From the NCBI GenBank assembly GCA_047967505.1, contig CM106538.1: a stretch of 64,000 nt of DNA; one strand, 5' to 3'. The notes under the pieces were generated by a model. It was not told the origin of the DNA. It worked only from the letters and a program-made list of their open reading frames with translations, and ran no database searches. How positions within the stretch are numbered: the first letter of the stretch is position 1; the number at the start of each line of letters is the position of its first letter. This document shows, one piece after another, positions 1 to 10,816 of this stretch. A program made the translations under genes and the position numbers. The stretch comes from Dipteris shenzhenensis. Lineage: Eukaryota; Polypodiophyta; Polypodiopsida; Gleicheniales.

Positions 1-309
1 GGGCGAGTGAGTGAGAGAGAGAGAGTACTCAGGGAGCAACGTGCGAGTGAGGGACAAATAATGTGTCTCTCCTCACATAGGTTAATTTGACAAGCATGCA
101 TGAGCGAAGAAATTAATTCATGATTTTGGAGCTAGGAGCGGCTATGTGGGCACTTTACTCTGTTGACCACCAAAAGATTGCCCAAATTTGCCCATTGTAT
201 GGACACTTAAAACAAGATGGGGATCCCACTAGGACCCTACATACTTGAAAGTTCAGAATGTGTAAATGAAGGTAATGGAATGGTATGTCCAGTAGGCAAA
301 GGATGTACC

Positions 310-815
310 ACTGATTGTGCTCGTTGTCGGTAGGTTGGCCTTTATGTGGTCTAGTTGGGATCTGTAAGTTGTGGTGGGCTCTTCAAATTGTAGCTTGAGG
401 TCGAACATGCGCATCATGTTTTGAAGATTAGTGGATTCTGGTGTAGTTCTTCCAATGTCTATGATGAAGTCACCATCTACAATTGTTGTTGAATTGCATG
501 CACTTTAGGTGAAGGTATGTTAAGAATGCATTGTATTTTATAGATGGTGGCCTATATATGTTGAAAATGTGGAAATTATGGTTGCCCTTGGTTATGCCAA
601 TGCTTGTTATTTCTATTCCTTGTTCAATGATTTTGTTTATTGTAATCTCATTTGCGATCAGGGTGCAGTGTTTCTTTATCACGTGAAAGATTGGGGGGAT
701 GAAGTTCTTTGCTTGTCTCGTTCTTATTTCTTTAAAGCATATCATATCTGAATCAATAAGGTGTGGGGTCCCTTTAATGTCGGATATGTACTTCTAGTGT
801 TGAGTGATCATAGAA
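310..815 (-). pseudogene. EEP (apurinic-like) endonuclease remnant, copy A
   Basis: On the minus strand the translation shows an exonuclease-endonuclease-phosphatase fold signature. It runs DSDMICFKEIRTRQ (the usual QE replaced by KE), then IFNIYRPPS, then, in another frame, TIVDGDFIIDIG (GDF motif; the usual N is I) and finally TYRSQLDHI (SxLDH motif). These match the endonuclease that nicks target DNA in LINEs and in Helentrons. It lies directly downstream of the helicase, which favours a Helentron over a LINE, since no reverse transcriptase motif is found nearby. One frameshift splits it, and two catalytic positions are altered. Confidence 0.68.
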
Positions 816-1009
816 GCATAATTGTACTTGCCCCTCTTTGTAACCTCATTTGAGCAAATGTTTCCCAAGTTGCTTTTGAATTGATTCGGGACATTTCTCT
901 TCTCATGTCATCTTCAACTTGGAAGTTCTCGTTTTGAATTGGTTCAAGTAGGTACAAATTTTGGATGTCTTTGCCACATGACAAGACTATGTATGTTAGG
1001 CTCTGAGAA

Positions 1010-2340
1010 CGAACCCCTTTTCAAGAGAAAGCAACTTTCTCTAGCGTTAGTCCTTGGGCTTTGTGGATTGTTCTTGCCGGTACTGTGGGATGGATAGGGA
1101 ATTGCTCTCATGTAAGAATGTTAGTCTTATACAAGCCTACGAGAATTGGAGAGAAAGCAACTTTCTCTAGTGTTAGTCCTTGGGCTCTAGGGATTGTTCT
1201 TACCACTGCGGGCTACATAGGGAATTGTTATCCTGTAAGAATGTTAGTCTTTCATTGATCTATTTGGACCTCATTCGTGGTCCAGTGCACGAGTGTCCAA
1301 TCTTTGTGTGTGTGTGGTTTGAAAGCATTAATATTATCATTTCTTATTTGCATTCCCATTTGTTGTGTTGGAAAAAGTGTCCACACAATGTCTTTACCCA
1401 TGTGAGTTGAAATTCCATTGGTTTCGTTTACCAGGCTATCCTTTTGGTTTGTATTACCTGAGCACAATTCCACAAACATACCTTCTTTTATTTCGATAAT
1501 TATGTAAACCACTAGTATTTTTAGGGTCTTCTAATATTTTCTCTTTGTTGTATGGGTTTTGTGAGTAGTGGTTTATTGCTTTGAATACATGTTTTCTCTC
1601 TGTGGAGAATTGCAAGACATGGTTATTGTGTCTTTTCATTTGCGAGTTTGTGTAGTATAGGTGAGGCAAGGTGTGATCTTGAGGCACATTGGGAAAGCAT
1701 ATTTGGTTTATGTACCCTATTTCATAGCTTGTGTGTGTGCATTTTCTAAGTGAATTGAATGCATTGATGAGCTTTGTATTGCTTTTTCGCATTGTGGATT
1801 GTGGCTCTAGGCACTTGGATTTTGTTTGCCAATATGTTTCCGCAATACACTCAAGCTCATCATTATTAACTTTGAAGACCCATGAATCATTCACTGGTTT
1901 TGCTTGGTAGAAGTCACCACAGGTAATGACATCTACACCCCCAAAGAATTCTTCATGATTCCTTTTGAGGGTGCACATTCTTAGGTCCGCAAAGTTTAGC
2001 ATTCTTTTCTAGACCAAAGAGATTTCATTGAAGACAATGAGCTAGACTTGGAGAATATAGCACGGAGAGGACCTCTACTTTTTCCTTTAAGAATGGTGTA
2101 AGATTCTTTGTATCTGTTGGCAAGTGTACTGTTGAGTGAATTGTGCTTCCATTAATGTGGAATGATGCTCTATCGGTGTATGCTAGCATCAAATATTTGG
2201 GTAAGTTGTAATCAACAATAGTCCTTGCACACGAAGGAGTAGGTATGTTTTCCCCATCCATGCTCCTCCTGTTAGGAATGAATTAACTATCTCCACATCA
2301 TAATGCCGTCAAACAAAGCTCGTTGCTCAATGTTAAGGGA
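1010..2340 (-). pseudogene. PIF1-like DNA helicase remnant
   Basis: Successive minus-strand frames give PIF1/RecD-type helicase motifs in order. They are a Q-like motif LNIEQRALFDGIM (about 2330-2290), a degenerate Walker A GGAWMGKT (about 2262-2239), and motif Ia, DRASFHINGSTIHST (about 2190-2130). Next come motifs II-III, VITCGDFYQAKPVNDSW (about 1950-1890), then a C-terminal IEIKEGMFVELC...NETNGI block (about 1500-1400) and TIHKAQGLTLEKV (about 1060-1020). The family unwinds DNA during rolling-circle transposition. Walker A keeps GKT but replaces the usual GT before it by WM, and at least four frame changes separate the motifs, so it is inactive. The last motif block is present twice (see the 126 bp repeat). 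Confidence 0.75.
1025..1276 (-). repeat. 126 bp in-frame tandem duplication of helicase C-terminal motif
   Basis: Unit 1 starts at 1025 and unit 2 at 1151. Both begin with the same GAGAAAGCAACTTTCTCTAG stretch and stay alike for about 110 bp. On the minus strand each codes the RTIxxAQGLTLEKVAFS block of the PIF1 helicase. The 126 bp spacing (42 codons) keeps frame. The same pair occurs in copy B at 3525 and 3651, so the duplication predates the copying. Confidence 0.8.
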
Positions 2341-2411
2341 AAGTGTTGTGTGGAAGTACTCATCATTGTCAAGCAGAACTTGATTTTTTATAGGTATGTG
2401 GAAGTAAACTA

Positions 2412-2475
2412 TGCAATCTTCTATGGAAAAATGGTGTGCACTGAAGATTGCACCATTTTTCCATAGAAGATTGCA
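2412..2475. repeat. Perfect 25 bp inverted repeat with 14 nt loop
   Basis: The arm at 2412-2436 (TGCAATCTTCTATGGAAAAA followed by TGGTG) is the exact reverse complement of 2451-2475, leaving a 14-nt spacer. It sits where copy A's helicase stops and just before copy B begins, so it marks the junction. No mismatch is seen, which suggests a recent fold-back event or a conserved hairpin. Confidence 0.85.
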
Positions 2476-2489
2476 CAGGAGCGATGTAC

Positions 2490-3876
2490 AAGTGAGAGAG
2501 AGAGAGAGAGAGTACTCGGGAGCAACGTGCGAGTGAGGGACAAATAATGAGCAAATAATGTGTCTCTCCTCGCATAGGTTGATTTGACAAGCAGGCAAGG
2601 AGCGAAGAAATTAATTAATCATTTTGGAGCTAGGAGCAACTATGTGGGCACTTTATTGACCACCAAAAGATTGCCCAACTTCGTCCATTGTATGGGCACT
2701 TAAAACAAAATGGGGTTCCCACTAGGACCCTGCATACTTGAAAGTTCAGCATGTGTAAATGAAGGCAATGGAATGGTCTCTCTAGTGGGCAAAGGATGGA
2801 GCACTGACTGTGCTCATTGTTGGTAGGTTGGCCTTTATGTGGTCTAGTTGGGATTTGTAAGTTGTGGTGGGCTCTTTGAATTGTAGCATTAGGTCGAACA
2901 TGCGCATCATGTTTTGAAGATTAGTGGATTTCGGTGTAGTTCTGCCAATGTTTATGTTTCTGTTGATGTCACCATCTACAATTGTTGTTGAATTGCATGC
3001 ACTTTAGGTGAAGGTATGTTAAGAACGCATTGTATTTTATAGATGGTGACCTATATATGTTGAAAATGGAGAAATTATGGTTGCCCTTAGTTACGTCAAT
3101 GCTTGTTATTTCTATTCCTTGTTTAGTGATTTTGTTTATTGTGATCTCATTTGCAATCAGGGTGTAGTGTTTCTCTATCACGTGAAAGTTTGGTGGGATG
3201 AAGTTCTTTGCTTGTCTCATCCTTATTTCTTGTAAGCAAATCATATCTGAATCAATAAGGTGTGGGGTCCCTTTAATGTCTGATATGTACTTCCTAGTGT
3301 TGAGTGATCATAGAAGCATAATTGTAGTTGCCCTTCTTTCTAACTTCATTTGAGCAATTGTTTGAACCCAAGTTGCTTTTGAATTGAGTCGACATTTCTC
3401 TTCTCACGTCGTCTTCAACTAGGAGTTTTCGTTTTGACTTGGTTCGAGTAGGTAAAAATTTTGGATGTCTTTGACACGTGACAAGACTGTGTATGCTAGG
3501 CCATGAGAACAAACCCCTTTTCAAGAGAAAGCAACTTTCTCTAGTGTTAGTCCTTGGGCTTTGTGGATTGTTCTTGCCGCTACTGCGGGCTGGATAGGGA
3601 ATTGTTCTGATGTAAGTATGTTAGTCTTGTACAAGCCTACAAGAATTGGAAAGAAAGCAAGTTTCTCTACTGTTAGTCCTTGGTCTCTAGGGATTGTTCT
3701 TGCTGCTGCAAGCTACATAGGGAATTGTTCTCATGTAAGAATGTTAGTCTTCCATGGGCCTATTTGGACCTCTTTTGTGGTCCAATGCATGAGTTTCCAG
3801 TCTTTGTGGATGTGTGGTTCGAAACCATTAATATTATAATTTCTTGTTTGCATTCCGATTTGTTGTGTTGGAAAAA
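2490..3876 (-). mobile_element. Helitron/Helentron-like element, copy B (truncated)
   Basis: This is a second copy of positions about 9-1376 in the same orientation. It opens with the same GA-repeat and CGTGCGAGTGAGGGACAAAT sequence and contains the EEP endonuclease plus the duplicated helicase C-terminal motif. Similarity to copy A stops at about 3876 (GAAAAAGT is shared, then the two differ), so the rest of the helicase is missing here. Small indels and many substitutions separate the copies. Confidence 0.75.
2795..3312 (-). pseudogene. EEP endonuclease remnant, copy B
   Basis: This is closely related to the copy A endonuclease: a 91-residue minus-strand frame ending at 2969 shares most residues. 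It retains the canonical ICLQE (QE catalytic motif), where copy A has CFKE. The GDF motif region reads VDGDINRN and the SxLDHI motif (KSQLDHI) follows in the shifted frame. It is broken by the same frameshift before the GDF block as copy A, so that lesion is ancestral. Confidence 0.65.
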
Positions 3877-4333
3877 GTATACATTGGGATCCTGCTCTGT
3901 CGCACAAAGCTTCCTTTCCTGCTCCGAACGTATACCATAAGCTTCATATACATCTTCCTCTTTTGGCACACATAAAGTTTTCTCGCGCTTTCCGCTTCCA
4001 GAATTTTCCATCTTGGATTCGTCCACCTCCTTTGTGATGAAAAAACAATACAGGAATTAATAGTGTTCATATCAACACACGTCATTGAAAATTGAGAAAG
4101 TTCGAATCCTTACCTCCTCGGGCAACCGAACGTAAATCATCACAGCATATCTTTTTAGATTCTGCCATGTTCATAAGGCCTGGAAATGTCAGACATAGAA
4201 TTAAGGACATAATAATAATCGTAATAAAATTATGGGCACATAACAAAAGTTTTGATCAAGAATTAGAAATGAATCGCGAAACATCATTGAAATGGAGACC
4301 TCTTTTGAATTCCCCACTACTAGTATCCAAAGA
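3877..4333 (-). other. Spacer with a weak two-exon candidate
   Basis: This lies between copy B and the gypsy LTR. On the minus strand an ATG at 4174 opens MNMAESKKICCDDLRSVARG, followed by a consensus donor (GAG/GTAAGG, boundary 4114/4113). An acceptor (CACAAAG/GAGG, boundary 4030/4029) leaves an 84 bp intron. The longest open frame after the acceptor is charged (DESKMENSGSGKREKTLCVP), but it is not the frame the splice would join; the joined frame closes after about 27 codons. It could be a captured gene scrap or chance. No family is recognised. Confidence 0.2.
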
Positions 4334-5180
4334 TGCGACAGGAAACACTCGCGCGACCTGCAAATCCTTGAAATACATAGCAACACTCTTCGAAAATACG
4401 CGCAAACTCTCAAAATTCACAAACGGAGGAGACAAAACAAGCGTGCTGGGAACAATCTCCCCCCATAGGAGTGGTGCTCTCCTTCCACCTCCTATGTATT
4501 TATGTATATTTCTCAAAAAGCTTCTGAGCAAAAATCATACAAAAGCCCCTGTGCTTTTCTCCATGCACCCTTTTACAAAAAGCCCATCCACCTTCTAGAA
4601 TATCTGGCTTTTTCTAAAAATAAAGCTTTTACTAACTTTAGTTTACACACTTAGCCAAGCCACTAATATTCCAAATTTTCAAATATGTACATAAGCTTTT
4701 GTAATATAAAAAATTAGGCATAAGCCTTATTCATCCCCGCATCACTGGAGTTGCGCCTACGCACCCAAAATATGGCAGATCATGCTTGCCAAATGTCATC
4801 GCCCGATCAATTACTCTTCCCCTGAATTCACACAATCAATAGTGATGAAATATTTCAAGCATAAGATAACCTTGGAATTAATCAGCACAATCAATCAACC
4901 TTTCAATATTATAGCAATGCGAAATCAATAAATCACAGATGAATGGTGCACACATGTGACACATACCATCTCATGGTGCACCTGATGCTACACATGAATA
5001 AAATCGTACGAATGGTGCACACATGCTACACATACCGTCATCGCGTAAGTGGTGCACACAATGCTACACACTCATACAGCCACAGCCGTATATCCAGCCA
5101 TGTAGGAGCACACATACATCACTACGAAACAGTGAGCACACATGCATCAGCTGCATGACAAAAATGATAAATCTCACTAA
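4334..5180 (-). repeat. Left LTR (3' LTR) of the gypsy element, truncated
   Basis: It matches the right LTR from TGCGACAGGAAACACTCGCG onward to the AAATACTGAAGGATTAAA block, then changes abruptly into pol sequence. The terminal segment ending CTCGTAACA in the right copy is absent here. Substitutions between the two LTRs are frequent, many of them C/T, so the insertion is old. Confidence 0.8.
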
Positions 5181-7440
5181 ACTAAATACTGAAGGATTAA
5201 AAATGCCGGATCTCACTAAACTAAATACGGAGACTATGACTCTAAAATGCAATAAGAATCTTCCCTCTTGGCCTATATTGTCATATACCCAAGCTAAAAG
5301 AGCTTTGCGCAAACGTGAAAAGACATATCTGGTTATGGTCAATATGATTGAGGCTAGTCTTGAGACTAAGAAAACTAAGCAAGAGCCTTTGGATCCTTTT
5401 CTAGCTACTTATGATGACTGCTTTATGGAAGACTTACCCCCTGGCCTACCTCAATCTAGACCTAAGGATCATAAGATTAACCTTGTTCCAAGTAGCGCAC
5501 CACTGTTTAAATCACCATATAGACACAATCCTATTGAGCAGCAAGAGATTCAATCCCAAATAGAAGATCTTTTGGCTAGAGGCCTAATTCGACCTAGTAG
5601 CTCACCATTTGGGGCACCCATTCTTCTTGTCAAGAAGAAAAATGGAACTTTCTGAATGTGCATCGATTATCGTGCCTTAAATAAAATCATAGTGAAAAAT
5701 CGATACCCCATTCCAAGAGTTGATGATCTACTTGACAAGTTGAAAGGATCCACAATCTTTAGCAAGATCGATCTTAGGATCATCAAGTGAGAGTGATCGA
5801 GGCCGATATTTTCAAGACTGCTTTTAGAACCCAAACTGGTTACTATGAATTTCTTGTTATGCCTTTTGGATTGACCAATGCACCTGCCACATTTAGTCGG
5901 ATGATGAATCATATCTTCCTACCCTATCAAGACTCTGTGGTAGTTTTCTTTGATGATATCATGATTTATAGCAAGAGTCGAGAGGAACATGAGAAACACT
6001 TGGACCTTGTTTTCTCTCTCTTACGTGAGAACCAACTATATGCCAACCCGGAGAAAAGTTTTTTTTCCAGCTTGAAATTGAATATCTTGGACACATCGTT
6101 TCAGCTGAAGGCATTCGAGTAGGTCCCAAGAAGGTAGAAGTGATAGTAAACTGGCCACAGCCTAAAGATATCCATGAGTTACGATCTTTTCTAGGTCTGT
6201 GTAGTTTTTATCACATATTCAGGTACATCAGCCACCCTACATGGGACATAGAGGTGTCGCCGCTATGTATCAAACTGTAATTCAAGATTTTTTCTGGCCT
6301 AAGCTTAAAGTTGATGTTGCAACTTTTGTTGCACAATGTCTTATTTGTCAAAAAGTCAAGAGCTACAAGGGCAAATATCAAGGTTTACTTATGCCTTTAC
6401 CAATTCCTGATGGCCCATGGGAGCAGATTTCTATGGACTTTATTATTAGATTTCCTACGACTAGCTCAGGTTTTGATATGATTTGGACTATCATTGATAG
6501 ATTTAGCAAGCAGGCTTACTTTATTCCTTGTAAGAAGACCTTGATTGCAGTTCAAGCTACTCATTTGTTCATCAAGCACATCTTATACACCATGGCCTTC
6601 CAAAAGTAATCGTGTCAGACCGGGATAGTAAATTTTGTAGTAACTTATGGACCGCACTCTTTGACAATCTTGGTACGAAGTTAGGATTTTCCATTGCTTT
6701 TCATCCGGAGTCTAATGGCCAAATTGAGGTCACACAACATACTATTTGTGACATGTTACATGCTTACGTGTCTGGTCAGCCAAGCAACTGCGATAAACTT
6801 ATACACATATTACAATTTGCCTACAACAACACTAAGCACTCTGCTACAGGCAAATCTCCATTCCAAATTGTCTATGGAAAGACCATTCCTACTCCATTGA
6901 CCTGCCTTAAGCACCCAGTAGAGGTTGCTGATCGATTTACTGAATATTTCTCTAGCATTTTGGCTACTGTCAAAAAGAATATCGAGCATGCTCAAGCTAT
7001 GTATACTGCACGTGCAAACAAGGGTAGAAAGAAAGTCGTATTTGCTGAAGGTGACCTAGTCATGTTACATATTGAGAAGCGCAGACTTAAGAGTATTGAG
7101 ACACACCCTGTAGTTAAGTTTGCCCCTAAGTCCTATGGTCCCTTTAAAGTTTTGGAACGCATTAATGACAATGCCTATCGGCTCGAATTACCACCTGATT
7201 GGAAAATTCATAATTCTTTTCATGTGCACCTCCTGAAACCTTTCCATGGAGACCCACCAGTTCAACCTATTTTAGATAATGCACCATTGCTTCAAGGAGA
7301 GACCTAGCTCTTAGAGCCAGACCAGATCATTGATCAACAAATCACTCAAACGAGACGTGGAAACTCGTATCCTACTTATCTTCTTACATTTAAAAACCAC
7401 TACGTTGAGGATGCTAAGTGGATGTCCGAGCGATATTTTC
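5181..7440 (+). pseudogene. Gypsy pol remnant: reverse transcriptase and integrase
   Basis: The order is a protease-RT linker (about 5240-5500), then RT with LLARGLIRPSSSPFGAPILL. A TGA stop at 5653-5655 follows, then [27 protein letters not shown] and the catalytic [11 protein letters not shown] (about 5942-5975). RT ends at LRSFLGLCSFYH. The frame then jumps directly into integrase at about 6230, so RNase H and the start of the zinc-binding domain are deleted. Integrase shows CLICQKVKS, then ISMDFI, VSDRDSKF and NGQIEVTQ (the D, D, E residues) and a C-terminal GPFKVLERINDNAYRLELP block. A frameshift at about 6608 splits integrase. The enzyme pair would copy and insert the element, but this copy is dead. 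Confidence 0.85.
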
Positions 7441-7461
7441 GCTAGTACCCTGATTTATTAA

Positions 7462-9129
7462 CTACTTTTTTGTCCTGCAATTGACGGCAATTGCGATTTC
7501 AAGCAAGAGGGATGTTACGGTGATATGTAATAAAGAAGTACGAAAATAAGATGCACTTTTACTTGAATAACACTTACCTGAAGAGGTGTAGTCGGCATCT
7601 TTAGTGTCGTTGTCCTCATCCTCGCCCTCTTGCTTGAAAGATTTATCATGGGATCCATCATCAATGTAGTTGATCCGTGCGGAGTTGTTGCGCTGACTAT
7701 TACTGTTGGTACGTCCATTGGTTCTCCCTCCATTGCCTTCGTTGTTGTTGGTAGCATTCTTTGCTTGGGTACCTATCTTGTGTGTAGCAAATGGATTCTT
7801 TGGACATTCATAAGAGTAGTGTCCCTTCTCTGTGCATTCATAATATGTGACAAGTTCTTTGGTTCTTCGATTAATACGTGACTTAGCAAATTTCCAATTA
7901 GACTTACCATTATATCTACCAACTTTACCACTTACACCCTCTTGCTTGAAGTATGAAGTATGCTTCTTTGCTCGAGGGGTGCGAGTAGCAAAGCTTCTTC
8001 CCTGCTTTCTTTCCGACTCTAATGCCAAATCCATAGCATCAAAAGCTCTAGATGGTCGAAGCATACGTACATTAGCACGAATAGTAGGGCGTAAACCCTC
8101 AACAAAGGTATGACATTGATCCTTTCAGGACACTTTCTCAATGGTTTGCAATTGAAGTAGAGAGGAAAGATATTTCTCGGTGTATGCGTCCACACTCTCA
8201 TTATCCAACTGCCTCAATCTTCGCCATTGCTTGCGAGTATCCTCTTCAAATTGTGTAGGTAGGAAGCGCTTCTTGATTTTATCTTTGAATGCTTCCCATG
8301 TCTTTAAAACATGAGTGCTTTCAGCAACCACACTCCACTATAATTGTGCATTGCTTGTCATGTGACCTGCAGCAAGTTTTACCTTCTCGATCTCTTCGTA
8401 CCATTCTCCCAAAAAGTATTGATTGAAAGAACTAATCCACGCAAGTAAAGCTTGTCCATCTCTTTTACCATCATATTTTGGAAAAGAAAAAGTTTTGGGA
8501 TTAATCTTACCAACCTTCTTCTTATCACAAAGCTTGAGTGCTTTTAAGATGGCCTTTCCCACATTGTCTTCATTGCTGGACTCATGTGAAGGAGTAGTGT
8601 CATGATGTTGTCGTAGTGAAGTCTTCACATGTCGCTTCTTCTTTCTTTGATGTCTCATCTTGCTTCTTCCATGCTCACTATCACTAGTGTCTGATGATTT
8701 GTTGCTTTCACTTTTTTCATCATCTCTGTCCTTCATACGCTTCTTTGTGACTTCAGTCGTCTCTTTTAACACTCGAGTTGCGCGTTCTTCGTTGGCTTTA
8801 TGCATGTCGCACATGTTGCGCATGTACTCAAGTTCCTGCTCAAGGTCCCGTGCATGATGTTTCCATGCATCTAGTGAATCTGATGCATGCATAGGTTCCT
8901 CGTCCTCAATTGATATAGGTGGCTTCCAAGTTGTCATCACTTGGCGTAGAGCATCTTCAATTTCTTGACATTGTTGCTTCCCATGCTGATAGCGTTCTCG
9001 CCATTCTTCCTCAGTAAGTGTCATCGGCATTGAACTTCTTCTTGATCGATGGTGATAATTTTCCACATCCTCATCATGATGTAGATCTTCAAGATAACCT
9101 ATCTTTGATGGAATACGCCTTCCCGACAT
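7462..9129 (-). pseudogene. Gypsy gag polyprotein with two in-frame stops
   Basis: The start is taken at MSGRRIPSKIG (9129), the first Met after the leader. One minus-strand frame runs to 7462 with only two stops (8335-8337 and 8122-8124). It begins with a charged coiled region (EEWRERYQHGKQQCQEIEDA), then a Lys/Arg/Ser-rich stretch. Next is the retrotransposon gag core (AWISSFNQYFLGEWYEEIEK, then WEAFKDKIKKRFLPTQFEED). A CCHC zinc knuckle CTEKGHYSYEC (one Cys appears as Y) comes before an acidic tail. Gag packages the RNA into particles. The near-open frame contrasts with the deleted pol. Confidence 0.8.
7498..7518 (+). other. Polypurine tract and stub of LTR start
   Basis: CAAGCAAGAGGGA is followed at 7512 by TGTTACG. 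That is the same heptamer that opens the right LTR when read on the minus strand (TGTTACGAG at 10816 downward). After seven bases the match fades and gag-side sequence begins. This places an LTR edge in the middle of the element and supports the inversion model. Confidence 0.5.
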
Positions 9130-9906
9130 AGTTAAATATGTGCACGGTGCAAAGAAGAAATCACTATGAAAGGAAATACACACAAACACAAGACTTATCT
9201 CAATTCGGTTTCCAAGCTTTGAATGCGACTATTTGTCGAATAGTATCTCTATGGGCTCTTGAACTCACACGATTCCAACAAGTGAATCCATGTTGCAAGG
9301 TACAAAGCAAAGCTCGTGTCCGATAGCACTTGTAGACTGCCTCCTGCTCTTGTGAACACTTGCTTTTGAGATTCTCGTCTTCCAAAATCCGTTGGGTTGC
9401 TCCCTTGTTTGCACTTTTGCCTTGAAGGATATCTTTATGACTAGGAACTTCAAAGAATAGAGCAACAAAGTGACTTGACCTAGTGGATAGTCACCAATTA
9501 TTAAGCAGACTTGAGCTAGAATAGTACTGGGATGGGGACCTCCCGGGAAGTTTTAAGGGCAATCTCCCAAGGCTTCCTCGCACGTAGCCAACAATGCCTT
9601 CAGTGCCAGGTATGCAAAGGACTATGCCGTGGTCATACACTTGGAGGAGCTAAGGCGTGGGTGTGCGTTCACAGACTTCAACCTGTCTACGTACCGCCGA
9701 CTTCTTTTGCTGTGATTTTTTTTTCTTCGTTGCACATTTTTCTGATTGCGAGCCGTTCTACGCTGTTCGCTTCTGCTACTTCGAACCTCATTGTGCTCTT
9801 GTACGTGGTGTTCGCAATTTGATGCATGCTACAATTTCTTGTTCGAGGACGCGGGGTGCGTGTGCTTTTCGTGCTATGGATGATGAGACCTTGGCTTTGA
9901 TACCAC
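9130..9906 (-). promoter_or_regulatory. Gypsy 5' leader with primer binding site
   Basis: Reading on the minus strand from the right LTR edge (…CCCGTCACA), one base precedes TGGTATCAAAGCCAAGG at 9905-9889. That resembles the initiator methionine tRNA complement TGGTATCAGAGC, with one change. The remaining leader has short open frames only and no recognisable gene. Confidence 0.65.
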
Positions 9907-10816
9907 TGTGACGGGAAACACTCGTGGGACCTACAAATCCTTGAAAAACACAACAATACTCTTTGAAAATATGCACAAACTCTCAAAACTCACAAACGAA
10001 AGAGACAGAACAAGTGTGTTGGGTATAATCTCCCCCCATAGGAGTGGTGCTCTCCTTCCACCTCCTATGTATTTATGTATATTTCTCAAAGAGCTTATGA
10101 GCAAAAATCATACAAAAGGCCCTGTGCTTTCCTCCATGCACCCTTTTACAAAAAGCCCATCCACCTTCTAGAATAGCTGGCTTTTTCTAAAAATAAAGCT
10201 TTTTCTAACTTTAGTTTATACACTTAGCTAAGCCACTAATATTCCAAAATTCAAATATGTACATAAGCTTTTGTAATATCAAAAATTAGGCATAAGCCTT
10301 ATTCATCCCCGCATCACTGGAGTTGCGCCTACGCATCCAAAATATGGCGGATCATTCTTGCCAGATGCCATCGCCCGATCAATTACTCTTCCCTTGGATT
10401 CACACAATCAATAGTAATGAAATATTTCAAGCATAAGATAACCTTGGAATTAATCACCACAATCAATCAACCACAATCAATCAACCTTTCAGTATTATAG
10501 CAATGCGAAATCAATAAATCACAGATGAATGGTGCACACATGCGATACATACCATCTCATGGTGCACCTGATGCTACACATGAATAAAATCGTATGGATG
10601 GTGTATACATGCTACACATACCGTCATCGTGTAAGTGGTGCACACAATGCTACACACTCATATAGCCGCAGCCGTATATCCAGCCATGTAGGAGCACACA
10701 TGCATCACTACGGAACATCGAGCACACATGCATCAGTTGCGCGACAAAAATGCTGGATCTCACTAAACTAAATACTGAAGGATTAAATTAATGGGATAAT
10801 TCCAATTCTCGTAACA
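9907..10816 (-). repeat. Right LTR (5' LTR) of the gypsy element
   Basis: It is about 910 bp. On the + strand it starts TGTGACGGG and ends CTCGTAACA, so read on the minus strand it opens with TGTTACG and ends CACA, the usual TG…CA. It includes a short run of the kind CCATAGGAGTGGTGCTCTCC shared with the left LTR. Confidence 0.82.

Larger units (their letters stand above)
1..2489 (-). mobile_element. Helitron/Helentron-like element, copy A (decayed)
   Basis: Read on the minus strand this stretch holds a PIF1-type helicase (about 2340 down to 1010) followed by an EEP endonuclease (about 815 down to 310). That order, helicase then C-terminal endonuclease, is the one known from Helentron-type rolling-circle transposons. 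No Rep (HUH) domain is visible; the helicase is cut off at its N-terminal side near a perfect hairpin at 2412-2475. Positions about 9-1376 are repeated as copy B at 2490-3876, so the two copies lie head to tail. Many frameshifts and stops make it non-coding today. A host PIF1 gene is unlikely because of the fused endonuclease and the copy number. Confidence 0.72.
4334..10816 (-). mobile_element. Ty3/gypsy LTR retrotransposon with inverted pol segment
   Basis: Two direct LTR copies (4334-about 5180 and 9907-10816) bound the element, flanked by AAAGA (4329-4333) and ATAGA (10817-10821), a likely 5 bp target duplication with one change. The primer binding site and gag read on the minus strand from the right LTR, so the element's true orientation is minus. 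The RT-integrase segment (about 5181-7511), however, reads on the + strand, tail to tail with gag. The simplest reading is an internal inversion that carried pol, the polypurine tract and the first bases of the 3' LTR. The left LTR correspondingly lacks about 25-30 bp at that side. RNase H is missing. Confidence 0.8.

Noticed and set aside
470-745. 91-residue minus frame, and its twin at 2969-3244, as small host genes
   Set aside because: They carry only part of an endonuclease motif set that continues in other frames, and both lie in copies of a mobile element.
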